DNA from: Vanessa cardui | Lineage: Eukaryota; Arthropoda; Insecta; Lepidoptera; Nymphalidae | Reading direction: 5' to 3' | Assembly: GCF_905220365.1 (NCBI RefSeq) | Contig: NC_061138.1 | Coordinates: 1,426,001-1,490,000 of the forward strand | Length of the DNA stretch: 64,000 bases | Shown: piece by piece, positions 38,178 through 50,287 of the stretch | Layout of the letters: each line of letters begins with the position of its first letter | Position numbering within the stretch: position 1 is the stretch's first letter | Made by a program: the position numbers and the translations under genes | The notes under the pieces: model-generated | The model's input: the letters and a program-made list of their open reading frames with translations, nothing else | What the model was told of the DNA's origin: nothing | The model's database searches: none

Positions 38178-38368
38178 GTATTAGAAGAAAATTAAAGTCA
38201 CAAATAGCAACACTGTGACCGGATATATAAGGACTACTGGTTGGCGATAATCGTCCATTCGCTTGGCTGTCAGAATATTTAGCGATTAGACTGTCATATA
38301 ATGAAAATGTCTGTTGGCCGCCATTGAAATATTTAAAAAAATAACATTTCTTAAATCTATTTCTAATA
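38178..38368 (+). repeat. Right 191-bp direct repeat (LTR-like)
   Basis: Matches the left repeat from GTATTAGAAG onward. The last coding-like segment of the element ends about 35 bases upstream. Confidence 0.85.
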
Positions 38369-38399
38369 AATGGATTTCGATTTGATAAAAGCAAAGTAA

Positions 38400-38695
38400 A
38401 GTAACAGCCTGTAAATTTCCCACTGCTTGGATAAGGCCTCCTCTTCCATTAAGAAGAGGCTTTGGAACATATTTCACGACGCTGTTCCAATGTGGGTTGG
38501 TGGAATGCACATGTGGTAGAATTTCGATGAAATTAGACTCATGCTGGTTTCCTCACGATGTTTTCCTTCACCGCCGAGCGCAAGATGAATTATAAGCACA
38601 AATTAAGCATATACTATATATAGTGGTGCTTCTCTGATGGTGATGTTGATTAAGATGCATGCGTTCTAACCACTGGGCCATCTCAGCTCCTTTGA
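38400..38695 (-). mobile_element. SINE A beside the LTR-like element
   Basis: Near full length (AACAGCCTGTAAATTTCCCA to CCACTGGGCCATCTCAGCTC); the B box is damaged. Confidence 0.85.
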
Positions 38696-38839
38696 TTTGA
38701 TTAAATATACTTGTGGAATATAGGTATTCAGCAATGTCATAAATATGTGGATACCATGTACACGGTAAGTATTCTAACATTACTAAAATAATCTCGATAG
38801 GACTTTCATTCCCATACTGTATTTTTTTAAATAGATAGG

Positions 38840-39060
38840 GGTACGGCGAAAATTGCCTAGTAGTCATCACCGTCAATAAAATTGTAACCATTCCTTAAAT
38901 CTCCAATATACCAAGAACTTTAGGAGTCTTAGGAAGGAAGGAAGTTTGTAAGAATCTTGTGCCTGTAGATACACTGGCTGACTCGCTCTTCAAAGTAAGT
39001 ATTATTGCTAGGCCGAAAAATTAATGATGATTGCACAAAGTCCTACAAAGAGATGTGTAG
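38840..39060 (+). mobile_element. Repeat B, degraded
   Basis: AACCATTCCTTAAATCTCCA, TTGTGCCTGTAGATACACTG and TGCACAAAGTCCTACAA. Confidence 0.6.
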
Positions 39061-39967
39061 CTAATTGTTTTTGATGTGAAACTTCAATTATAAGAGTCTG
39101 TGACGCTGACGCTGTGACGTCACACGGCATGTTCTCTTCTAAGGGAAAAAAGAATGTATTCGTTTAATAGTCATTCATTCATTCGTGATAGCCACATTTC
39201 TTTTGAAGAACGAATGCAATTTCTATATCTAAAGTGGCACTCCAAAGCAATGTACTATAAAACATGATACATTGTGCCAGATTGTTTGACGTTTATAGTG
39301 ACTGCTCCACTCCTTAGGGTCATAGATCAGAGTTATGTAGCCTATAACTCAATAAACGACCAATCAAACGCAAAATGAAAAGATACAGATGAAAAATTTT
39401 ATGTTATGTTAGCTGCAGCAGACATTAAATGTTTACATATGTGTTTTAAAAGAATACTACCAATATTAATATATTTTATTTTAACATTATTTTATCTGAT
39501 ATATAGTCCGGTCGCTGAGGTAATGGATTCCTGACATCTGTCAATTGGTAATAACTCGTAATACGCTACAAAAATAAACAGTTGACATAACCTTGTAACA
39601 GCGTAGTTGTGTTTATTTAAAACTAAGTTAAATGCAAAATTAAAACATTTACTCAAGGTTGACAAAATTGTATTATTTTTGTTGTTCGTTGGGAATATAC
39701 AATATTACTTTTAACGTGTACTCTTCCCCTTTCAAAAAGTTATATCGTCTATTTGAACATAACTTGTCAGAAATACATTCTCTCAGCGTCTGGATATTAA
39801 GCGATAAACTCGTGGCTAGAAATATTTTACTAGACTATTGTTGAGTGTAAAAGGAATATTATCTCGTGAAATAACTTACAGATCATAATCTAAACTCAAC
39901 GTATATTTCTTGCAGGCATAGACAAATGTATATAATAATAAAATCTGTCTTAAATAGTTTATAGAAT
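39061..39967. other. Unassigned DNA
   Basis: No gene or repeat recognised. Confidence 0.5.
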
Positions 39968-40240
39968 ACTACATAGTATAAAACAAAGTCATTTTCTCTG
40001 TCCCTTTGTCCCTTTGTATGTTTAAATCTTTAAAACTACGCAACGGATTTAGATGCGGTTATTTTAATAGATAGATGGATTCGAGAGGAAGGTTTTTGCA
40101 TATAATACATGGACAATATAGTAAAGATACACTGATAATTTTAGAAGTTTGAAATGTGATGTCGTAAATAAACAAATTCTGTAGTATATTTAGTATTAGT
40201 ATTGTACCCGTGCGAAGCCGGGGCGGATCGCTATTTGAAT
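39968..40240 (+). mobile_element. Element E, full
   Basis: From TAGTATAAAACAAAGTCA to CCCGTGCGAAGCCGGGGCGG and TCGCTA. Confidence 0.7.
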
Positions 40241-40676
40241 AATGGTTTGTGACGGAATTTTTATAGGAAGTTATGAATTTACTAAATAGAACTATTTCCA
40301 AAATATGACAATTTTAGTGTATTAAAATAACACATCATTAATAACGGACATACGTAAATCGTAAAACATTAATAGTTCCGGGAAACATTAAACTACGAAC
40401 ACTCACATATGTACATATACTAGATACATAACATAGTATGAAGATTTAAATTGGATCTAGCCCTTCATGATTGAATTTACTAATTCGAAATACTTGTATA
40501 GAAACAGGCCGTTCCCTCCTTTATTTACTAAAGTGCGAGTAATATATATTAATACTTAATAAAATAACCCTTTTTTATTTCAATTAATTTCACCTAGTTC
40601 ACTTACGTCCTTGGGAGTATGTTTCAAAACTGACATATAACGATACGAATTGATACTAAAAGAATAATCATTGTTT

Positions 40677-41151
40677 TCTACACTAATATTATAAAGAGGA
40701 AAACTTTGTTTGTTTGGTTGTAATGAATCGGCTCAAAAACTACTGGACCGATTTAAAAAAATCTTTCACCATTCGAAAGCTTAATTAATCCCGCATAACA
40801 TAGGCTAAATTTTATTTTGAAAAAAATAGGGTTCCGTAAGATATTTTGGGTTTTTCGGACAAAAAAGGAAAAAATCTACCAAAAAAGTTGATTTTTTGCG
40901 TATGATGCCTAAACTATAAAAGATAGAACTATAAAATGTTCTAACTCCGGTCATTAGAGGGCATAATGGACTCCGACCCTAAGAACCTCATCAGATTCGT
41001 GGCTGATGTTGGTCTGGCTGAGGTGTTGTGATCACGAATTTGAGGTTTATCACAATAGATCCAAGCGCGGGTTGCAGTAATTCTTCATGGGATATTAGAA
41101 GACTGATTATGAACCGTTATCTACGCGGGCGAAGCCGCGGGCGACCGCTAG
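40677..41151 (+). mobile_element. Non-autonomous Helitron-like element F
   Basis: Starts TCTACACTAATATTATAAAG and ends in a GC-rich stem region (GCGAAGCCGCGG) followed by CTAG and T. TC start, hairpin and CTAG end are the structural marks of Helitrons. No Rep/helicase gene is inside. Confidence 0.7.
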
Positions 41152-41534
41152 TTTTATAATAAAGGTAAATAAATAAATACCTCATTAAATTAAATTGCTT
41201 TTAAAATAAAATTAATGAAACAAAAAGTAACAACAACAAGTAACAACAAGTACAACTTTTTAATTTTGTAAGGTTATATCATATAAGAAATCCTGTGTGT
41301 TCACAATAAAGTTCAACTGTATTCCAATGTCGTATAAGTGTATCCTGCTGCGCTCAGAACAAAATGCTGTCATTCTATTTGTAACAAGCGGAAATTTCTT
41401 AGGGGAGCGAAATTTATTACATTTTAAATCGCTTATTTTAAATTGTGACACTGTCTGTTCACACGACTACAAACAACGATTTTACGAATACAATATATAA
41501 AGTGTTGTGCATTTGGTATTTTATTAGTGTCTTC

Positions 41535-41822
41535 ACTACGTAGTATAAAACAAAATCGCTTTCCGCTATCTGTCTCTTTGTATGATTAGATATTTAAAAA
41601 TACACAACGAATTTCGATGCAGTTTGAGTCAAAATATGTATAATATATCCACAAAATAGAAGAGAACACACAGATACCATTTTTGAGTTTCTAAAGTGAT
41701 GTCGTAAGAAGTAATGGATTGTATTGTCTAATGACTGAAAAACTGTGGACGTGGGACATTCTGTAGTAAATTTATTAATTAGTAGCAGCATTGCACCCGT
41801 GCGAAGCCAGGGCGTGTCGCTA
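41535..41822 (+). mobile_element. Element E, full
   Basis: From TACGTAGTATAAAACAAAAT to CCCGTGCGAAGCCAGGGCGT and TCGCTAA. Confidence 0.65.
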
Positions 41823-41825
41823 ATT

Positions 41826-42293
41826 CATAATATAGTAAAGATACACTGATAATTTTAAAGGTTTGTAATGTATGTCGTATAAAGATATCTACCGCTTACA
41901 TTGAAAACGCTGGACGACAGATCAAAATAACGAACTACAGTATTGTACACCTTAGGAATAACCCCCAATAAATACTTTTTAATATTTATAAGAAATCGTG
42001 CCTTATAATATTTACGAAGCGATTTTAAGCAATAGACCATTAATACTTATTAAATTAAGTATTTCAAATACAATTTTCATTTAATATAGATAAATAATAT
42101 AGCCCTTTACAGCATTGCTAATAAGATAATTTCATTGAATGTTTTCGAAGATGTAAGTGATTCAATCTAGGCACAAAATGGTTTCTATTGTCTAATGACA
42201 AAAAAGCTGTGAACGTTGTATATGAAGATTACATTATATGTTATATTTATTATCAGCATTGTACCCGTGCGATACCGACGCGGGTCGCTATAT
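41826..42293 (+). mobile_element. Element E, rearranged copy
   Basis: ATATAGTAAAGATACACTGA directly follows the copy above, with a 3' end CCCGTGCGATACCGACGCGG at 42.26 kb. About 200 bases of unrelated DNA lie between. Confidence 0.45.
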
Positions 42294-43119
42294 TATAAAC
42301 AATGAGTTGACGTACAACAAATCAAATTTCGATAAAAAAGTCTGATCTTTCGGCGTCATTAGATTAAGAGTTTTTATATTTTCATTGAAATCCAGTAGAT
42401 TTAATTAGATTGTAATCTACCGAAAAATAATGCATTAAATTGTAAGCAGTATGTTACGGTACACAATATTAAGACAGATTAAAATCTCGCGAGATAGATT
42501 ATAATCTAACGGTATTTACAATTTAACGGTGACATATAAATGCCATACGATGGCTTAACATTATTAACAATAAGGATGTACATCTTCATATATTTATCGA
42601 CTAATAAGGCATCGATGAAAAATCTGATTTAGTTATTCTATATGGTCTAATCGATAAAAATCACTAGTCAAAACATTTATAATTTATCGATAAATTCACT
42701 TAGGTATATTCTCCATAAAAGCTGGTGGAAAGATTACCCAAATGGACATCTTTGCCTTGAGCTAAGCGATATTGAACATTCCTTGTACCACAAAAGCTTT
42801 TCTAATCATCGTTTACCTGTCTTGTTCCTTATCCGTTAAAAGCTGCTAATATTAGTCTTAAGAGACAGCAATAAATGAAGTGGATGAAATGGGTTCCTAA
42901 AGATAATTCACCATATGTATTGAGATACTATATATGTGTATAAATAATTATTTTCTTTTAAATATATTAACGTGCAAAAATAGAACAGTTTAGTATCTTT
43001 TTTCCTTTATTTGTCCATGTTGTTGTTGATTGATGAGCCCGTGCTATCAATTAAGAAAATAAAAGTGCCCAATATGGATTTGTGTGTTCGGAAATATATG
43101 ATAGTTAAGACATTTTTAA
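42294..43119. other. Unassigned AT-rich DNA
   Basis: GATAGATTATAATCT-type short inverted sequences occur near 42.42-42.52 kb; otherwise nothing. Confidence 0.45.
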
Positions 43120-43400
43120 GAGCTGATATGGCCCAGTAGTTAGAACGAGTGCATCTTAACCGATAATTTCGGGTTCAAGTCCAGGCAAGCACCACTATAT
43201 ATATGTGCTTAATTTGTGTTTATAATTCATCTCGTGATAGGCGGTGAAGGAAAACATCGTGAGGAAACCTGCATGTGTCTAATTTCATAGAAATTTTGCC
43301 ACATGTGCATTCTACCATTCCGCATTGGAACAGCGTGGTAGAATATTTTCCAAACCCTCTCCTTAATGGAATATAATTTACAGGTTGTTACTTTACTAAG
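43120..43400 (+). mobile_element. SINE A
   Basis: Near full length, from GAGCTGATATGGCCCAGTAG to ACAGGTTGTTACTTTAC. Confidence 0.85.
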
Positions 43401-44555
43401 ACATTTTAAGTTTTCTTTAAATTATCAATAATAATTCTGGTTGAGTTTCGAATATCATTTGGACACTACCTCAAGTTGATCGGACATTTTAAAATTTCTA
43501 CTGCAATACCTTCTTCAACCACCAAGTCTGCGTAGGAATAATCCCTTAGCGTTCTGAAAACCATATCAAACTGAGAGTGTCCAAGAACGCAATTATAAAC
43601 GTTTCTTCTCACGTAGTTTATTTATTTGTTATAGTTTTCTTCCACATTTAATTACTACCAACTTATTTATCCAAGTGCCAATTTATATCAAGATAGGGAA
43701 CTGTACGATAGCAACTCTGAATAACTATTATAGCCTTACATATAAAGACGGGTCCACATGTTTGGCAAACATCGACAAACAACAAACTGTGTCCGGATGG
43801 GTGTCTGCCTGTTTTTGTTTATATTCGCCAGTGTCGATGTCGGTTTTAATACATAAATCAAAGGTTGTTCGACAAACGTATTCGCGATGTATCCAAACGG
43901 CCCGCGAGCTTGTGGGCTGCGTACGACATTAGCGAGGTTTGGGGGTCATTTTGCTTTTGTGGAAAGCATTTCTTTTACCCAGCTTACAATAGAGTGAAAT
44001 AGCAGAATATTAAGAAGCCCTTTCGCTTTCTTTCTTTGCCTTTCTCTCTATTTCTATAACATACGGTTTTATATAAAGTTATTGAAACGTTTTTTTATGT
44101 CACAATTTTTGTATTTTAAATAAAAAAAAAATTTCAATGGCATTTTATTTTATTGTTTCTGTTGTTTAATACTTGATAAATAGCAATAATAACTTTCACT
44201 TTTGCTCCACGACATTTAACCACAAAATAATAGTTCCACAAATTCGTCTGCCACATGCATCAAGCCTGGGGGTGGCGAGTTTAAACAAGATGATTGTGGT
44301 CACTATTTGGCACGTGTTAGGCGCTTACGGCAAGTATATAGAGCCGCCTTAAGATGCTTATGTTTGATACAATACGCTATTTACATGCGATGTGCGCAAT
44401 AAGAAAATTGTTTATGAAATTATTTTGAAAGATTCTATTCACCGACTGGGAATGCCGACGATTGTCGTTTCATGTTTGTACAGCGACAACTGCGTAAACC
44501 AGACCTCGACCATCCGATGCTTCAGCATATATGCAATGCGTTTTAATTTCATTGT
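43401..44555. other. Low-repeat DNA with a GC-richer patch
   Basis: 43740-43930 is richer in CpG than its surroundings and open in one frame on each strand (85 codons on +), yet resembles no protein I know. 44210-44530 also looks non-repetitive. Regulatory DNA is possible. Confidence 0.3.
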
Positions 44556-44831
44556 AAGTTGAGAAATTATGTTTTACAACCTTCTGCTTTATAGAATCAC
44601 ACAGCTGCACACAATTTTTAATAACATTCAAGGGCTTAGTTGTCCGTGCCTTTTTTACTACATTTGTTTATGGCGGTTTACAATTTTCTGAAGTTGAGAA
44701 AATATGTTATACAACCTCCTGCTTTATAAAATCAAACAGCTGCAATTTTCTTAATAACATTCAAGGGCTTAGTTGTTCGTGTCTTCTTTACTACATTCTT
44801 TTATTTGTTTGTGGCGGTTTACAATTTTCTT
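44556..44831. repeat. 135-bp tandem duplication
   Basis: Copies start at 44556 and 44691 (AAGTTGAGAAA) and share ACATTCAAGGGCTTAGTTGT and GGCGGTTTACAATTTTCT. No link to a known family. Confidence 0.88.
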
Positions 44832-46202
44832 ATTGACTAAACATCAGCAGATCTTCGCTGAGGTTAGAGCTCGCTGTTATTCTCGAAAGACGTTGCCTAC
44901 GCTGACTTATTTTTTTCTTTTTATTGTACAATGTATATGGCTATGGCTTTACTGAAATCCAACAGACCCTGTTCCACGCTGGAACCATAGACAGCACAGC
45001 TTTGTCGGCCGTGATATATACCTACATGTTATAATGCCATGGGAAGATCGTTAATGAACACCGCAGTGGAAAATTTTAAACGAAGTCTTAATCACGATAA
45101 TGTTCGTGTGATATTTGTTATGTAATTACGAATTTTATAGTCTGTCTATCTACATATAAATTATATTTAATGAAAGCCCTATTGTTTCGATTTAATATCC
45201 TTATGTTGTTCAATATAAAACGCTATGTATGGTCTTATATAATGCATGACGTGATGTATGGATAGACTTAGAATATATTTCCAATTGTTTATTATTACTC
45301 TTTAATATACATTTTATTTTTTAATCAACATCTCATACTCTAGAAGTTCAAAGCATTTTACGTAAGAGTATGTATATGACAAGTAAATTATGTTATTATA
45401 GAAAAAAATACTTTTAACAGAAGATTTTGTGTATTTCACGTAAATCTTTAATAATTATATAATATTATTATTAATTATTAGACATATTACTATATGTTAG
45501 GTACGCTTCGTAGTTTGACTTGCTTTAAATAAAGTTTATACGATGAGAAACGAGTGTGAATCTGAGGCTCTTTGAAATAAAACACGTCTTTACAGGAGTG
45601 AAGATGCTTTACTAGGAAGTTAAAGCAATTTTTTTTAATCCAAGAAACAACCTACAATTTGCAACTGTAAGTCATGCAAACAAGTAAATACTACTTTACA
45701 TATTTTAGCATATTAAATTAATATTCAAAACAACCATTAATTTAATGATCATTTTCCAGGGGATTCCATATAATAACTAACCATAATCATTGTCATGGTT
45801 GTTAATATATTGCTGAGTATTTCTATATATAATCTCGTATCTCTAAATATAGAGGGTTATTGGTAATTCGCAGTATTCCCGTTAGGTGGTGATAAGGGTA
45901 ACTATTTGCGTTAATCATAAACTATTATGCATACTGCAAAAGTTAACCATTTACACAAAAAACTTAAATTAGAATCAAATTTTTAAACTTGGAATAATAA
46001 TTTCTTTTTTTCAATATTAATAAATACCCAGGTTTAATACCTTGTATGAAGACGTCAGAGCATCATTAATGGTATGTGTAAACGCTTCAACCACGTGAGT
46101 TTTTATGGCAACCTAACCTAGCGAACTATATTTATTTAATTTTTTTTTATTTCCTTTAAATTTAGACTTGTCGCAATAGATACAATACTAATCGTTGTCA
46201 TA
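44832..46202. other. Unassigned AT-rich DNA
   Basis: No gene or repeat recognised. Confidence 0.5.
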
Positions 46203-46365
46203 ACATCGTATAAAACAAAGTCGCTCACCGCTATCTGCTCCTATGTATGCTTTAAATGCTTTAAAATTACACAACGTATTTTGATGCAGTTTTTTAAAAG
46301 ATTTTACTTAATCTTGAATCAATCTATTCGAGAAGAAGGTTACTATGAATATAAATGTACAAAAT
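46203..46365 (+). mobile_element. Element E, 5' part
   Basis: CGTATAAAACAAAGTCGCTC and CACAACGTATTTTGATGCAG. Confidence 0.55.
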
Positions 46366-46569
46366 AGTAGATAAATACTAGTTAACTATAATGTATGTCT
46401 CTGCGTAAAGCAATAGACAGACCATATTATAAGTTTAGAGCTTCTATCAGAACTTGTGAATTGAATCTCAGTAATCGGTAACATGAGGCGAGATGGCTTG
46501 GAGGATGAAATAAATTAACTTAGCTCAAGGAGTTGTTTAGCTAGTGTTGAAGAAAAACACTTTAATGTA

Positions 46570-46570
<1 letters not shown>

Positions 46571-46606
<36 letters not shown>
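46571..46606. repeat. GT microsatellite
   Basis: GTGTTT followed by about 15 TG units. Confidence 0.95.
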
Positions 46607-46609
<3 letters not shown>

Positions 46610-47220
46610 TAAATTAACTATACAAGCTGAACGACGCAAAATTTATAAAACAAATTTCCAACCCAATTTTTTTCCCTTTAGAGGTGGATTTTCATAAAAT
46701 GTGGATTACTACATCCTATAAGGAACCTACCCGCCAAACTTCAGAGTGCAGGTGATCTTGGTTTACATACACAATGTGTATAATATAATACAAAAGAAAA
46801 TCTAACAGAAGAGAGCATATTGCTATCTCCACCTCAAGAGCGATAAAAAAGGATAGCATAATATCCTTTCTATCAATAGCTTAGTTTTGTGTCGTCATCA
46901 TATGTATATTTACATACTTACAAGAATAACATGTACTTAATTAAATGCTCTAATCCTCACCTGTAGATATGCGATAATATGTAAATGGTTTTATTAACAC
47001 ATCACGTAACATCGATACTTTTTCTGGTGTTAATTCCTTCCGACACATGATTTACTGAACAAAAATTATAATTTTATTATTATATGTTTAATCAGGCTAT
47101 TGAATAAATTAAGTTCATTTTATCACTTTTAAATATAACTATTGTAATTTTATATTTATTGAATATGAAAAATACCGTCACAGCTACAAAGGGTCCACTG
47201 AAAAACTGGTTTCGATTTTG

Positions 47221-47680
47221 GAATCCGACTGAAGCTGCGTGGTTCACATATTTGGGACACGATTGCAGCTATTGTTTTTTGCGTATTATTCAATGTATTG
47301 TTAGATCAACCTATATATGTACCTATTATATCTTTTGATTTTTTATGTTTTAGGAGGCAAACGAGCAGGAAGTCATTGTTTTTTTCATGTATTATTCCAT
47401 TTATTGTTAGATTAACCTGAATATATGTATATACTTTTTGATTTTTTTTATTGTTTAAGGAGGAAAACGAGCGAGAGACTCACCGGATGGAAAGTGATTA
47501 CCACCGTCGATGGATATCTGCAACACCGCGCAGCTTGCGGGTGCGTAGCCGGCATTTAAGATTGAAAATTAATTTGAATAATTAATTTGAAAATTAATTG
47601 AAAATTAAAAAAAATTACGCAAAAAACAATAGCTGCAATCGTGTCCCAAATATGTGAACCACGCAGCTTCAGTCGGATTC
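47221..47680. repeat. 64-bp perfect inverted repeat around LINE fragments
   Basis: 47221-47284 and 47617-47680 are exact reverse complements. The 332 bases between hold two diverged copies of a 90-100 base segment (from about 47284 and 47390) and the 3' end of a G-type LINE on the minus strand. More of the same LINE follows the right arm (about 47681-47790), so the right arm and the A-rich DNA beside it interrupt that LINE copy. Confidence 0.85.
47456..47568 (-). mobile_element. Non-LTR retrotransposon G, 3' end, first part
   Basis: Minus-strand 3' tail: GAGCGAGAGACTCACCGG, CCGTCGATGGATATCTGCAA and GGTGCGTAGCCGGC match the G tail at 27.3 kb in reverse. It continues beyond 47680. Confidence 0.65.
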
Positions 47681-47790
47681 AATGCTCTTTACTTGAAGGT
47701 TCTCAAGTCGTATCAGTTCGGAAAAACCGATGCAGAGGTGTTGTGCAAGGTAGAAAATGTCTTTAAAATCACGCTGTTGTGGATTTTGTA
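47681..47790 (-). mobile_element. Non-LTR retrotransposon G, 3' end, second part
   Basis: Contains TCGTATCAGTTCGGAAAAAC and a degraded end of the reverse transcriptase frame, continuing the copy split by the inverted repeat arm. Confidence 0.6.
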
Positions 47791-48139
47791 TCAAAGATCG
47801 CATCTAAAAACAACTACTTAGCGGTATGTTTTCCTGTTAAGTACAAGGTACAATAGATTGTAATAATTATCTTGTTATCTTACAAAGTGTATAGATGCCG
47901 ACCATTATTTTAATCTATGCGAGAGCACTTGACTATCCTGCTTGTATATAACAAGAAACACTAATTACGGTAATTACAACGAGCTATAATAAAATGAATG
48001 AGTTGCAATCATCAATTACACAACGAATAAACTATTTCCCGAAGTTATTATTACAGTGTGTATTTTTATCTGCATCTCATCGCTATTGTAGGAAGTAAAA
48101 ACAAATTTTCTAATTCTGCTCAATCATTGGACACAGAGT

Positions 48140-48242
48140 AATGGAAGAGATGGCTGGAAGGAATGAAGAAATGACGTCAGAAAGAGAAATATGGAAGAAG
48201 AAAACATGCTGCGCCGACCCCAAATACAATTGGGATAAAACG
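48140..48242 (+). mobile_element. RTE-like LINE 3' end (H)
   Basis: GAAAACATGCTGCGCCGACC and CAAATACAATTGGGATAAAA match H; the GAT tail is missing. Confidence 0.6.
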
Positions 48243-48539
48243 GGCCATCTTAGACCTTGAAACCCTCGATAGGTCGGTGGTGGAATTACGATTGACGAGA
48301 TGGTCTGGACGATGTAACATTGCTCTTCGTATCTCTGCCTATTCGCTAGTTTATTTACCTCATTCAAAGAAAAATAAATAACTTAATATTGATCAATAGT
48401 CTCCTGTCATCTCAAGAAGGTTTGACGTTTATTTCAAAAGACTGATAAACAGTAATTGAATCAATGAACAAGTGACAGTTTTATCCGAAACATTCATGTT
48501 TTCATTCATGTCCGGGTAGCTACCACTCAATCATGACAT

Positions 48540-48700
48540 TCTACCGCTATTATTGTGTTCCGGTTTGAATTAGTGATCCAATGTAATACAAAGGACACAA
48601 CATCCTCTTCCCAAATATTGGTGGCGCATTGGCGATGTAAGGAACGCTTCATTTTTAACAGCGCATATCTATAAGTAATTGTAATCACTTACATACACTT
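48540..48700 (-). mobile_element. Repeat B, partial
   Basis: TATTGTGTTCCGGTTTGAAT, ATTGGTGGCGCATTGGCGAT and AACAGCGCATATCTA. Confidence 0.7.
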
Positions 48701-49332
48701 TAAAGAAAATAGTGATATTTATAACCTTCCTCAGTTTTTTGATGCGATTTACTTCTCCTTCTACTACATTATGTACCACAGATCTTAATTAAGATATGTT
48801 TAAATATGATACAACAAAACTCACTACGAGTATTCAAAACGGGATATTTACTTTGTTTCTTTTTGTCTGGTGATTGTTTGGTGGCTCGATATTTCAACAT
48901 TATACGCATGTCTTATTCAAAAGAATATTCACTACTTAGGTATATCCACTTTTAATTTTTATTCAAAAAGTTCCGATATGTTCACCATATGAATTTCATA
49001 GATTATTCATATTTCGACCAAAGATGTCGCGTCAATTCAATGTAAAAATGTTTATTTCACTTTATTCCTCGTCTGTAAATATTTTTCAGTAGGTATATTA
49101 AGTACCTTGATAAAGAATGCTAGGATCTGCCAAGGTTATAAAGAGAAATTGGACATTTTTGCTGCGCTGTCATCGACCTTCAATCGTCATTAATTAAAGT
49201 TTAGTCATGTGTACCCAACCTAATTACCTAATATCCGACGTCATAATGGATTCCATGCCTAATTTTAATAGAACCCAATCTGCCGATCCAGCGTTGCTGA
49301 ATAACAAATATCCAATCGCATCTATATTCCAA

Positions 49333-49625
49333 CAACAACAGCCTGTTAATTTCCCACAGCTGGGCTAAAGGCTCCCTTTAGAGGAGAAGGTTTGGAACAT
49401 ATTCCAACACGCTGTTCCATTGTGGGTTGGTGGAATATACATGTGGGAAAATTTCTATGAAATTTGACACATGAGTATTCCTCATGATGTGTTCTTTCAT
49501 CGCTGAGAACGAGTTGAATTTTAAACACAAATTAAACACATGAATGTAGTGCTGCTTGCCTGGGTTTGAACCCGCAATCATCGGTTGGGATGCACGCGTT
49601 CTAATCACCGGGCCATCTTGCCTCA
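49333..49625 (-). mobile_element. SINE A
   Basis: Near full length, from AACAGCCTGTTAATTTCCCA to the changed A box (CACCGGGCCATCTTG). Confidence 0.85.
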
Positions 49626-50082
49626 TCTATATTCCATATAAATAAAAATGAATGCGTTTATATTATGTTTGTCCTCTATGCGTTTCTAAGCCATCAAATT
49701 GTGATAAAAATTTTATAATTCGCTCCGTGTACGACTGGAAAGGCTCCAGGCGCAATATAATAACAAAACCAGCGCACAGATTATTTATTTAGCATTTATT
49801 TTATTTTATAAATATGACAAAAATCTCCTTTTCACATAACATGAGCGACTCTTTTGCTTTTTTTTTTTTAATTATTATTTTGCGCGGGAAACCGTCCTGT
49901 ATTATCTTTAAAGCCATTCGAGTGACGTTCTGAAATCGAATACACTTATTTTTATGAATTCGGATATCGCAAAAAATGTGAGTTTTTTAAATAATTGATA
50001 ATAATATAAATGTAACTACATGAATAAGTATTTCTATCAAATATAATTATGACATATTTAAAGATCTCTAGATATCAATATT

Positions 50083-50287
50083 ATAAAGAGGAAAACTTTG
50101 TTTGTTTGTTTGTAATGAATAGGCTCAAAAACTACTGGCTACTCCGATTTAAAAAAAATCTTTCACCATTCGAAAGCTATGTTACCCACGAGTAACAAAG
50201 GCTATATTTATTGCTAGAAAAGATAAGGAATACTTACTAAAGCTTAAGTAACGTAACCGAAGTTGGACAAAACGGGCCGCTAGCTAT
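50083..50287 (+). mobile_element. Element F, shortened
   Basis: TATTATAAAGAGGAAAACTT and CTTTCACCATTCGAAAGCTA match the start of F; it ends near GGGCCGCTAG. Confidence 0.6.

Larger units (their letters stand above)
36641..38368 (+). mobile_element. LTR-like element with 191-bp direct repeats
   Basis: Direct repeats at 36641-36831 and 38178-38368 are identical over about the first 160 bases and less so in the last 30. Each has a TATATAAGG box. Between them are GC-rich coding-like segments, a 74-bp tandem repeat and no recognisable pol. No clear target duplication was found. Best read as a small non-autonomous LTR retroelement or a deletion derivative; a host gene caught between duplicated promoters is less likely. 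Confidence 0.6.
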
